Position numbers and translations under genes: made by a program. The notes under the pieces were generated by a model that made no database searches, was not told the DNA's origin, and saw only the letters and a list, made by a program, of their open reading frames with translations. A stretch of DNA of 64,000 bases, taken from positions 186,001 to 250,000 of the forward strand of contig NZ_FOUK01000003.1 of assembly GCF_900114845.1 (NCBI RefSeq), given 5' to 3'. This document shows positions 51,722-59,947 of the stretch, piece by piece. This DNA is from Pimelobacter simplex (GTDB lineage: Bacteria; Actinomycetota; Actinomycetes; Propionibacteriales; Nocardioidaceae). Each line of letters starts with the position of its first letter. The stretch's first letter is position 1.

Positions 51722-53173
51722 ATGGCCGTTCTCCTCGCGCTCCTCGTCGGACTCCTGCTCGGTGCAGGGGTCGGCTGGCTGGTGCGCCAGGCCACCCTGG
51801 CGCCGGTCCCCGAGGTCGCGCCGGGCGAGGCGCCCGAGGTCGTCGCCGAGCGGCACGAGGCGGCGCTCGCCCAGCTCCGCGCCACGCACGAGTCCGCGCT
51901 CGCGGCGCTGCGCCACGAGGTCGAGCGGGCCGAGATCCAGGGCGAGGCGCGCGTGGCGAAGGCGCGCGCCGACGAGTCCGCCGCGCGGGCCGCCGTCCAG
52001 TCCGAGCTGACCGGTGCGCTGGCCACCGTCGACGAGCTGCGGGTCGCCGTCGACGAGGCGCGCGCGCAGTACCGCACGCTCCTCGACCAGCAGCGCCAGG
52101 CCCAGCGCGAGCGCGAGGCCAACGAGACCGGCCAGACCCAGGTCCTCAAGACGCTCACGCCCGTGGTCGAGCACCTGCGCTCGATGCAGCAGAAGGTCGA
52201 CGACCTCGAGAAGGCGCGCGTCCAGCAGCACACCGAGCTCGCCACCCAGATCAAGCACACCCAGCGCTCGGTCGAGGACTCCCGCAAGGCCGCCGACACG
52301 CTCGCCTCCGTGCTCAAGAACAACGCCGTGCGCGGCGCCTGGGGCGAGACCCAGCTCCGCACGCTGGTCGAGACCGCCGGCCTGCTCAACCGGGTCGACT
52401 TCGAGCTCCAGCACTCGGTCGAGGCCGACTCCGGCAACCGGCGTCCCGACATGGTCATCAACCTGCCCGGCGGCAAGCAGATGGCCATCGACGCCAAGGT
52501 GCCCTACAACGCGTTCATGGACGCCCAGCGTGAGGGCCTCGAGCCCGAGACCCGCCAGCGGCTGCTCGACGACCACGCGCGCAAGGTCCGCGGCCACGTC
52601 GACACGCTCGCGCGCAAGGGCTACTGGACGGGCCTCGCGGTGAGTCCCGAGTTCACCGTGGCCTTCATCCCCAACGAGCAGCTCCTCAACGCCGCCATCG
52701 ACGTCGACCCGTCACTCATGGAGCACGCCTTCGCCAGTGGCATCGTGCTGGCCACGCCGACCAACCTGTGGAGCATGCTCAAGACCGTCGCCTTCACCTG
52801 GAAGCAGGAGGCGCTCACCGAGGACGCGCAGGTCCTCTTCGAGCTCGGCCAGGTGCTCTACCGCCGCATCCTCAAGCTCTCCGAGCACGTCGACAAGCTC
52901 GGCCGCTCGCTGCAGCGCAGCGTCAAGGACTACAACTCGTTCACCGGCTCGCTCGAGCGCTCGGTGCTCCCCGCGGCGCGCAAGCTCAACGCCGCCGACC
53001 CGGTCGCGACCATCGAGGCGCCCAAGGAGGTCGAGGAGATCCCCCGCGCGCTCACCTCGTCGGAGTTCTCCGCGCTCGCCGACCTCGACCGCGACGAGCT
53101 GACCTTCGACTTCGAGGGCCTCGGCGGCGCCGACGCGGTGGACGCCGAGATCGTCGACGAGCAGACGGGCTGA
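51722..53173 (+). CDS. rmuC: DNA recombination protein RmuC
   Basis: 483 aa. N-terminal transmembrane helix (about 3-20), long coiled coil (about 40-190), then the RmuC nuclease-like domain: KNNAVRGAWGETQLRTLVETAGL and RPDMVINLPGGKQMAIDAKVPYNAF, containing the PD-(D/E)xK-type residues. Limits inversions at short repeats. Ends in a hairpin shared with convergent moaA. Confidence 0.93.
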   Translation: MAVLLALLVGLLLGAGVGWLVRQATLAPVPEVAPGEAPEVVAERHEAALAQLRATHESALAALRHEVERAEIQGEARVAKARADESAARAAVQSELTGALATVDELRVAVDEARAQYRTLLDQQRQAQREREANETGQTQVLKTLTPVVEHLRSMQQKVDDLEKARVQQHTELATQIKHTQRSVEDSRKAADTLASVLKNNAVRGAWGETQLRTLVETAGLLNRVDFELQHSVEADSGNRRPDMVINLPGGKQMAIDAKVPYNAFMDAQREGLEPETRQRLLDDHARKVRGHVDTLARKGYWTGLAVSPEFTVAFIPNEQLLNAAIDVDPSLMEHAFASGIVLATPTNLWSMLKTVAFTWKQEALTEDAQVLFELGQVLYRRILKLSEHVDKLGRSLQRSVKDYNSFTGSLERSVLPAARKLNAADPVATIEAPKEVEEIPRALTSSEFSALADLDRDELTFDFEGLGGADAVDAEIVDEQTG

Positions 53174-53189
53174 GCCCGCGAGCTCAGCC
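53168..53189. terminator. Hairpin shared by convergent rmuC and moaA
   Basis: GGCTGAGC (53168-53175) and GCTCAGCC (53182-53189), perfect 8-bp stem, 6-nt loop. It includes both stop codons (53171-53173 and 53184-53186), the same design as at 40940. Confidence 0.65.
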
Positions 53190-54176
53190 GCCGATGGCCG
53201 ACATCGGCCGGTCCGGCTGCAGGAACGACGGGTCGTCGATCCCGTGGCCGGCGGCCTTGCCCCACATCGCCGTGCGCCAGCGCGCGGCGAGGTCCTCGTC
53301 GGAGGCGCCGGCCCGCAGGGCGCTGCGCAGGTCCGACTCGGAGCGGGCGAAGAGGCAGTTGCGGACCTGGCCGTCGGCGGTGAGCCGGACCCGGTCGCAG
53401 TCGCCGCAGAAGGGCCGGGTGACCGAGGCGATGACGCCGACGGTGGCGGGGCCGCCGTCGACGACGAAGAGCTCGGCCGGGGCGCTCCCCCGCGGCTCGT
53501 GGGCGGGCGTCAGCGTGAAGCGTGTGGCGAGCGAGGCGAAGATCTCGTCGGCGGTCACCATGGCGTCGCGGTCCCAGCCGTGCTGGGCGTCGAGCGGCAT
53601 CTGCTCGATGAACCGCAGCTGGTAGCCGCGGTCGACGCACCAGCCGAGCAGCTCGGGGGCCTGGTCGTCGTTGATGCCGCGCAGGAGGACGGCGTTGACC
53701 TTGACCGGCCCGAGCCCGGCCGCCTCGGCGGCGGCGAGCCCGGCGATGACGTCGTCGAGGCGGTCCCGGCGGGTGATCTCGTGGAAGGTGTCGGCGCGGA
53801 CGGTGTCGAGGCTGACGTTGACCCGGTCGAGGCCGGCCTCGGCGAGCGCGCCCGCCGTCCGGGACAGGCCGAGCGCGTTGGTGGTGATCGACATCTCGAC
53901 GCCGGCGTCGAGCGCGCGGACCTGGCGGACGATGTCGACCAGCCCGCGGCGCACGAGCGGCTCGCCACCGGTGAACCGGACCTCGCGGACGCCGAGCTCG
54001 CGCACGGCGACACCGATCAGCCGGACGACCTCGTCGTCGGAGAGCTGGTCGTCGAGCGGCATCCAGTCGAGACCCTCGGCCGGCATGCAGTAGGTGCAGC
54101 GCAGGTTGCAGCGGTCGGTCAGCGACACCCGGAGGTCCGTCGCGACGCGGCCGTGCTGGTCGAGGAGGGGCTGCAC
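53184..54176 (-). CDS. moaA: GTP 3',8-cyclase MoaA (molybdenum cofactor biosynthesis)
   Basis: 330 aa. Radical-SAM cluster CNLRCTYC near residues 23-30, GGEPLVRRGL near 70, C-terminal [4Fe-4S] ligands in CGDCDRVR and the following NCLF, and the terminal Gly-Gly required for activity (SAIGG). Makes the cyclic intermediate of Moco from GTP with MoaC. No other moa gene adjacent. Confidence 0.95.
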   Translation of the reverse strand: MQPLLDQHGRVATDLRVSLTDRCNLRCTYCMPAEGLDWMPLDDQLSDDEVVRLIGVAVRELGVREVRFTGGEPLVRRGLVDIVRQVRALDAGVEMSITTNALGLSRTAGALAEAGLDRVNVSLDTVRADTFHEITRRDRLDDVIAGLAAAEAAGLGPVKVNAVLLRGINDDQAPELLGWCVDRGYQLRFIEQMPLDAQHGWDRDAMVTADEIFASLATRFTLTPAHEPRGSAPAELFVVDGGPATVGVIASVTRPFCGDCDRVRLTADGQVRNCLFARSESDLRSALRAGASDEDLAARWRTAMWGKAAGHGIDDPSFLQPDRPMSAIGG

Positions 54177-54232
54177 ACCCCCAGCATAGGCCGGGGTCCG
54201 GTTGGCTTCCGGCTGGTCCTACCGTTGGGCGT

Positions 54233-55135
54233 GTGCGATCCCTGCTGAGCTCGTGGCGGTTCCTGCTGAGCCGTCGCTGGGTCCTGTTCTTCCTGGCCAT
54301 CATCGTGCTCGGCTACGGCACCTGGTGGCTGGGCGAGTGGCAGTTCGGCCGGCTCGAGGACCGCAAGGAGCGCAACGCCATCGTCGTCGCCAACGAGGAC
54401 CGGACCCCGGTCCAGGTCGACGAGGTGCTCGCGCCCGGTCGTCCGGTGGCGGAGTCCGACGAGTGGCGGCTCATCACGGCCACCGGCGAGTACGACGCCG
54501 AGAACACCGTGGTGGTCCGCTACCGCACGCGCAAGAGCGCGCCGGGGGTCGAGGTCGTCGTCCCGCTGGTGACGCCCGACGGACGGGCCGTGCTGGTCGA
54601 CCGCGGCTGGTTCGCCACCGACAACCCCGAGATCGGTCCCGACGAGCTGCCCGCGCCGCCCGAGGGCGAGGTGACCATCACCGGCTGGGTCCGCGCCGAC
54701 GGCACCGGCGGCAGCACCCAGGTGAGCGGGCGCTCGACCCGGGCGATCGCCAGCGGCCCGATCGGCAAGGCGACCGGCCTCGACGTGTTCACCGGCTTCG
54801 TCGCGCTGAAGTCCGAGGACCCCGCGCCGGCCGAGGCGCTCGAGCCGGTCGAGCTCCCCGAGCTCGGCGAGGGCCCGCACTTCTTCTACGGCCTGCAGTG
54901 GTGGTTCTTCGGCGTCCTCGGGATCGGCGGCTTCGCCTACCTCGCGTGGGACGAGCGCCGGCACGGCCCCCGCGGCGAGCGGCAGGGCAGCAAGCGCCGG
55001 CAGGGAGGTCCGTTCTCGCGTCAGAGCGGGCGCGACATCCCGCCGTCGACGGGGAGCATCACGCCCGACACGAACGACGCGGCCGGCGAGAGCACGAACG
55101 CGGCGACCCGGCCGAACTCCTCGGGCCGGCCGTAG
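54233..55135 (+). CDS. SURF1-family protein (cytochrome oxidase assembly)
   Basis: 300 aa from GTG at 54233. Two transmembrane helices (about 14-32 and 223-240) flank the exported beta domain: GEWQFGRLEDRKERN near 34-48, VPLVTPDGRAVLVDRGWF near 105-122 and the FFYGLQWWFFGVLG helix. Needed for haem insertion in cytochrome c oxidase. The last ~40 residues are polar and read antisense to the end of the SDR at 55021 (115-bp overlap), so the tail is probably not conserved. Confidence 0.9.
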   Translation: MRSLLSSWRFLLSRRWVLFFLAIIVLGYGTWWLGEWQFGRLEDRKERNAIVVANEDRTPVQVDEVLAPGRPVAESDEWRLITATGEYDAENTVVVRYRTRKSAPGVEVVVPLVTPDGRAVLVDRGWFATDNPEIGPDELPAPPEGEVTITGWVRADGTGGSTQVSGRSTRAIASGPIGKATGLDVFTGFVALKSEDPAPAEALEPVELPELGEGPHFFYGLQWWFFGVLGIGGFAYLAWDERRHGPRGERQGSKRRQGGPFSRQSGRDIPPSTGSITPDTNDAAGESTNAATRPNSSGRP

Positions 55136-55791
55136 CGTCCCAGCGGGATCTGGGCGCGCGCGGCGGCCGCCGACGCCTCGGGGTCGCCGGTGGCGGCGTC
55201 GAGCTCGGCGACCCGCTCGGTGCCGACCCGGCCCGGGAGCAGCCCGTTGACCCGGATGCCGCGCGGGCCGAGCTCGTCGGCGAGCGTCTTGGCCGTCATC
55301 GCCAGGCCGGGGCGCAGGCCGTTGGAGATGGCGAGGCCGGCGATCGGCTGGATCACGCTCGTCGAGAGCACGAACGCGAGCGAGCCGCCCTCACCGAGGA
55401 CGGCGGCGACCTCGCGCGCCAGCCGGACGGCGCCCAGGAAGACCGAGCCGAAGGCGGCGGTCCACTGCTCGTCGGTCATCGCCGTCACCGGCCCGGCCGG
55501 CGGCCCGCCGACGCTGATCAGCGCGCCGTCGAGGCGGCCCCAGGCCTCGTTCGCCGCACTGATGATCCGAGCCGGCGCGTCGGGGTCGGCGTTGTCGGCG
55601 ACCACGCCGCGGGCGCACCCCGCTCCCCCGATCTGCTCGAGCGCGGCGACGGCCGAGTCGACCGACTCCGGGTTGCGGCCCGAGAGCACCACCCGGGCGC
55701 CGTCGGCGACGAGCGCCTCGGCGGTGGCGCGGCCCAGGCCGCGGGTGGCACCGGTGAGCACGTACACCCGGTCGGTCAGCTGCAGGTCCAT
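55021..55791 (-). CDS. SDR-like protein lacking the catalytic Tyr and Lys, third gene of the glp operon
   Basis: 256 aa. TGATRGLG near 14-21 and ELGPRGIRVNGLLPG are intact, but the catalytic Y-x3-K is S-x3-R (SNGLRPGLAM) and NNAG is SVGG. The Ser of LSTSVIQP remains. Such SDR relatives exist, possibly with another mechanism or a binding role. ATG at 55791 overlaps the glpD stop (TGATG), so the gene is coupled to glycerol catabolism. Confidence 0.82.
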   Translation of the reverse strand: MDLQLTDRVYVLTGATRGLGRATAEALVADGARVVLSGRNPESVDSAVAALEQIGGAGCARGVVADNADPDAPARIISAANEAWGRLDGALISVGGPPAGPVTAMTDEQWTAAFGSVFLGAVRLAREVAAVLGEGGSLAFVLSTSVIQPIAGLAISNGLRPGLAMTAKTLADELGPRGIRVNGLLPGRVGTERVAELDAATGDPEASAAAARAQIPLGRYGRPEEFGRVAAFVLSPAASFVSGVMLPVDGGMSRPL

Positions 55792-57563
55792 CAGGGGGTC
55801 TCCATCTCCATCGACTCGATCGACTCGATCTCCTCGGCGATCCGCGACACCGGGACGACGTCGGCGGCGCCCTTGCGGGCCGCGTCGGCCGTGTGGTCGT
55901 CGGGCTGGCGCTGCGACTCCCGCTCCGCCTCGACGCGCTTGAGGTAGTGCTGGAGCTCGCGCTCCTGCTGGTCGGCGTCCCAGCGCAGGTGCCCGCGGAC
56001 CAGCTCGGCCACGTGCGGCGCGGCCGCGACCCCGCGGTCGAAGGTCTCGAACGAGATCCGCATCCGCCGGGTGAGGATGTCGTCGAGGTGCCGGGCGCCC
56101 TCGTGGGTGACGGCGTACACCGCCTCGACCTTGAGGTAGTCCTCGGCGCCGGGCAGCGGCTCGCCCAGCTCGGGCTCGGCCGCGACCAGGTCGAGCACCT
56201 CGAGCACGAGCGAGCCGTAGCGCTCCAGCAGGTGCTCGACGCGGTTGATGGCGAGCCCGGACTGGGTGGCCAGCGCGCGACGCTGGTTCCAGAGCGCCTG
56301 GTAGCCGTCGGCGCCGACGAGCGGCACGCTCTCGGTCACGCAGGCGCCCGCGGTGCGCCCCTGCACCGACGCCAGCCCGTGCACCGCCTCGTCGACGGCG
56401 TCGGCCGCCATCACCCGGTACGTCGTGTACTTGCCGCCCGCGACGACCACCAGGCCCGGAACGCTGTGCGCCACCGCGTGCTCGCGCGAGAGCTGGGACG
56501 TCGCGTCGGACTCGCCGGCGAGCAGCGGGCGCAGGCCTGCGTAGACGCCCTCGACGTCGTCGCGGGTGAGCGGCACCTCCAGCACCCGGTTGACGTGCTC
56601 GAGCAGGTAGTCGATGTCGCTGCTGCTCGCTGCGGGGTGGTCCTTGGAGAGCGACCAGTCGGTGTCGGTGGTGCCGATGATCCAGTGCCTCTTCCAGGGG
56701 ATCACGAACAGCACCGACTTCTCGGTGCGCAGGATCAGCCCGGCGTCGCCGCGGATCCGGTCGCGCGGGACGACCAGGTGGATGCCCTTGCTGGCCCGGA
56801 CCTTGAACTGGCCGCGCTCGCGCGCCATCGCCTGCGTCTCGTCGGTCCAGACGCCGGTGGCGTTGATGACCTGCGAGGCGCGGATCTCGAAGCGGCGCCC
56901 GGTCTCGAGGTCGATCACCTCGGCGCCGACGACGCGCTCGCTCTCCTTGACCAGGCCGAGCACGCGGGTCCGGGAGGCGACGGCCGCGCCGTACGTCGCC
57001 GCGGTGCGGGCCAGGAACATCGTGTGCCGGGCGTCGTCGACCTGGGCGTCGTAGTAGCGGATCGCGCCGACGAGGGCGTCCTTGCGCAGCGACGGGAACG
57101 CCTTGCGGGCGCCGCGGCGGGTGAGGTGCTGGTGCAGCGGCAGCGTGCTGCCGTAGCCGCTGGCGCGCGACATGGCGTCGTAGAGCGCGACGCCGGTGCC
57201 GGCGTACCAGCGCTCCCAGCCGCGGCCGTTGAGCGGGTAGAGGAACGGCACCGGGCGGACCAGGTGGGGCGCGAGCCGCTGCATGAGCAGGCCGCGCTCC
57301 TTGAGCGCCTCGGCGACGAGCCGGAAGTCCATCATCTCCAGGTAGCGCAGGCCGCCGTGGATCAGCTTGGAGCTGCGGCTCGACGTCCCCGAGGCGAAGT
57401 CGCGCGCCTCGACCAGGCCGACCGACAGGCCGCGAGTGGCGGCGTCGAGCGCGGCCCCGGAGCCGACCACGCCACCGCCGATGACGAGGACGTCGAGGGG
57501 CTGCTCGGCCAATCGCTTGAGCGCAGCGCTGCGGGCTCGGGGGGACAGGGCGGCGGGACTCAT
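55791..57563 (-). CDS. glpD: Glycerol-3-phosphate dehydrogenase GlpD
   Basis: 590 aa. FAD fold [18 protein letters not shown] near 26-43, [18 protein letters not shown] near 60-77, GLRPLLAG near 355 and [15 protein letters not shown] near 385. The C-terminal DAO_C domain is followed by an acidic tail with a short GAG/TCG/ATC repeat ([19 protein letters not shown]). Oxidises glycerol-3-phosphate to DHAP at the membrane, passing electrons to quinone. ATGA overlap with glpK. Confidence 0.95.
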   Translation of the reverse strand: MSPAALSPRARSAALKRLAEQPLDVLVIGGGVVGSGAALDAATRGLSVGLVEARDFASGTSSRSSKLIHGGLRYLEMMDFRLVAEALKERGLLMQRLAPHLVRPVPFLYPLNGRGWERWYAGTGVALYDAMSRASGYGSTLPLHQHLTRRGARKAFPSLRKDALVGAIRYYDAQVDDARHTMFLARTAATYGAAVASRTRVLGLVKESERVVGAEVIDLETGRRFEIRASQVINATGVWTDETQAMARERGQFKVRASKGIHLVVPRDRIRGDAGLILRTEKSVLFVIPWKRHWIIGTTDTDWSLSKDHPAASSSDIDYLLEHVNRVLEVPLTRDDVEGVYAGLRPLLAGESDATSQLSREHAVAHSVPGLVVVAGGKYTTYRVMAADAVDEAVHGLASVQGRTAGACVTESVPLVGADGYQALWNQRRALATQSGLAINRVEHLLERYGSLVLEVLDLVAAEPELGEPLPGAEDYLKVEAVYAVTHEGARHLDDILTRRMRISFETFDRGVAAAPHVAELVRGHLRWDADQQERELQHYLKRVEAERESQRQPDDHTADAARKGAADVVPVSRIAEEIESIESMEMETP

Positions 57564-59098
57564 CCGGGCACCTCCACCCAGTCGAGGGTACGTTGCACGG
57601 CCTTCTTCCACTGCGCGTAGCCCGTCGCCCGGCGCTCGTCGTCCCACTGGGGCTCCCAGCGGGTGTCCTCGCGCCAGTTCTGGCGCAGCTCGTCGGTGTC
57701 GCGCCAGTAGCCCACCGACAGCCCGGCCGCGTACGCCGCGCCGAGCGCCGTCGTCTCGGGCACCACCGGTCTGCTGACCGCGACGCCGAGCACGTCGGCC
57801 TGGATCTGCATGCACAGGCTGTTGAGCGTGACGCCGCCGTCGACCTTGAGCACGCCGACCTCGACGCCGGAGTCGGCGCACATCGCCTCGACCACGTCGC
57901 GCGACTGGTAGCAGATGGCTTCGAGCGTGGCCCGCGCGACGTGCGCGTTGGTGTTGAACCGGGACAGCCCGACGATCGCGCCGCGGGCATCGGAGCGCCA
58001 GTAGGGCGCGAACAGCCCGGAGAAGGCAGGCACGAAGTAGACGCCGCCGTTGTCGTCGACCTGGCGGGCCAGCGACTCGGACTCCCCCGCGCCGCTGATG
58101 ATGCCGAGCTGGTCGCGCAGCCACTGCACGGCCGAGCCGGTCACCGCGATCGAGCCCTCCAGCGCGTAGACGCACGGCTCGTCGCCGAAGCGGTACGCCG
58201 GCGTGGTGAGCAGCCCCGCCTTCGACCGGACGATCTCGGTCCCGGTGTTGAGCAGCATGAAGTTGCCGGTGCCGTAGGTGTTCTTGGCCTCGCCCGGAGC
58301 GAAGCAGACCTGGCCGACCGTCGCGGCCTGCTGGTCGCCGAGGATGCCGGTGATCGGCACCTCGCCGGCGAACGGTCCGGCGGCCCGCGTGACGCCGTAC
58401 GGCGTGGTGGCCGAGGACTCGCGGATCTCGGGCAGCATCGCCCGCGGGACGCCGAAGAAGCCGAGCAGCTCGTCGTCCCAGTTCAGGGTCTCGAGGTCCA
58501 TCAGCATGGTCCGGCTGGCGTTGGTGACGTCGGTGACGTGCACGCCGCCGTCGGTGCCTCCGGTCAGGTTCCACAGGATCCACGTGTCGGGCGTGCCGAA
58601 CAGCGCGTCGCCGCGCTCGGCCGCCTCGCGCACGCCGGGGACGTTCTCGAGGATCCACTGCAGCTTGCCGCCCGAGAAGTACGTCGCCGGCGGCAGCCCC
58701 GCGCGGTGCCGGATGACGTCGCCGCGACCGCCCGCGCCGTCCCGGTCGAGGGCTGCCGCGATCGCGTCGGTGCGTGTGTCCTGCCAGACGATGGCGTTGT
58801 AGAGCGGGCGCCCGGTGCGCCGGTGCCACACGATCGTCGTCTCGCGCTGATTGGTGATGCCGATGGCGGCCAGGTCCTCGGCACCGAGGCGGGCCTTGCC
58901 CAGTGCGGTCTGGACGACGGCCGAGGTGCGCTCCCAGATCTCCACCGGGTTGTGCTCGACCCATCCCGCCCGCGGCAGGAGCTGCTGGTGCTCCAGCTGG
59001 TGCCGGGCGACCTCGGTGCCGGCATGGTCGAACACCATGAACCGGGTGCTGGTGGTGCCCTGGTCGATCGCCCCCACGAAGCGTGCGTCAGCAGCCAT
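57560..59098 (-). CDS. glpK: Glycerol kinase GlpK
   Basis: 512 aa from ATG at 59098; a longer frame adds residues without homology. FGGY kinase motifs: [11 protein letters not shown] at 8-18, NQRETT near 85, [10 protein letters not shown] near 265, [15 protein letters not shown] near 318 and DGGVTLN near 410. Phosphorylates glycerol for GlpD. First gene of glpK-glpD-SDR; no GlpF or regulator in the window. Confidence 0.96.
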   Translation of the reverse strand: MAADARFVGAIDQGTTSTRFMVFDHAGTEVARHQLEHQQLLPRAGWVEHNPVEIWERTSAVVQTALGKARLGAEDLAAIGITNQRETTIVWHRRTGRPLYNAIVWQDTRTDAIAAALDRDGAGGRGDVIRHRAGLPPATYFSGGKLQWILENVPGVREAAERGDALFGTPDTWILWNLTGGTDGGVHVTDVTNASRTMLMDLETLNWDDELLGFFGVPRAMLPEIRESSATTPYGVTRAAGPFAGEVPITGILGDQQAATVGQVCFAPGEAKNTYGTGNFMLLNTGTEIVRSKAGLLTTPAYRFGDEPCVYALEGSIAVTGSAVQWLRDQLGIISGAGESESLARQVDDNGGVYFVPAFSGLFAPYWRSDARGAIVGLSRFNTNAHVARATLEAICYQSRDVVEAMCADSGVEVGVLKVDGGVTLNSLCMQIQADVLGVAVSRPVVPETTALGAAYAAGLSVGYWRDTDELRQNWREDTRWEPQWDDERRATGYAQWKKAVQRTLDWVEVPG

Positions 59099-59181
59099 GG
59101 CCCGAAGCCTACGGACCCCCGGGGTCGGCCTCGGGGACATTCCGGATGCGGGTCGTCGGACCCTCCTGGCAAGGTGGGCGC

Positions 59182-59943
59182 ATGACCTCCACCGCCGCCG
59201 TCGCGGCCCGCTCCGTCGACCTGCGCAAGGTCTACGGCTCCGGCGACTCCGAGGTGCGCGCCCTCGACGGCGTGACCATCGACCTGGCCGCCGGCGAGTT
59301 CACCGCGATCATGGGTCCGTCCGGCTCGGGCAAGTCGACGCTCATGCACTGCCTCGCGGCGCTCGACACCCCCACCGGCGGCGAGGTCTGGGTCGGCGAC
59401 ACCGCGCTGTCCCGGCTGCGCGACAAGGCGCTCACCGCGCTGCGCCGCGAGGAGATCGGCTTCGTCTTCCAGGCGTTCAACCTGATCCCGACGCTCAGCG
59501 CGCGCGAGAACATCCTGCTCCCCCTCAGCCTCTCCGGCCGCAAGCCCGACCAGGCGTGGTTCGACACGGTCGTCGACACCGTCGGCCTGCGCGACCGGCT
59601 CGGCCACCGCCCCTCCGAGATGTCCGGCGGCCAGCAGCAGCGCGTCGCCTGCGCCCGGGCCCTGGTCAGCAAGCCGTCCATCGTGTTCGCCGACGAGCCG
59701 ACCGGCAACCTCGACAGCACCTCGGGTGCCGAGGTGCTCTCGTTCCTGCGCCGCAGCGTCGACGAGTTCGGCCAGACGATCGTGATGGTCACCCACGACG
59801 CCGTCGCGGCGTCCTACTGCGACCGGGTGGTGTTCCTCGCCGACGGCCGCCTGGTCGACGAGATCCGCGACCCCGACCGCGACGCCATCCTGGCCCACAT
59901 GACCGCGCTCCAGGCGGCCGCCGCCGCGCGCCGGGAGGCCTGA
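59182..59943 (+). CDS. ABC transporter ATP-binding protein (MacB/LolD type)
   Basis: 253 aa. Walker [10 protein letters not shown] at about 45-53, Q-loop VFQAFNLIP, signature [15 protein letters not shown], Walker [14 protein letters not shown] and H-loop VTHD. The family pairs with FtsX-like permeases in mechanotransmission exporters or lipoprotein release. Followed after 4 bp by that permease. Confidence 0.94.
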   Translation: MTSTAAVAARSVDLRKVYGSGDSEVRALDGVTIDLAAGEFTAIMGPSGSGKSTLMHCLAALDTPTGGEVWVGDTALSRLRDKALTALRREEIGFVFQAFNLIPTLSARENILLPLSLSGRKPDQAWFDTVVDTVGLRDRLGHRPSEMSGGQQQRVACARALVSKPSIVFADEPTGNLDSTSGAEVLSFLRRSVDEFGQTIVMVTHDAVAASYCDRVVFLADGRLVDEIRDPDRDAILAHMTALQAAAAARREA

Positions 59944-59947
59944 GCCC

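Noticed and set aside
55803..55838. Short GAG/TCG/ATC repetition at the 3' end of glpD considered as a tandem repeat
   Set aside because: Only about two and a half imperfect 9-bp units encoding an acidic tail; too short to claim an unstable repeat.
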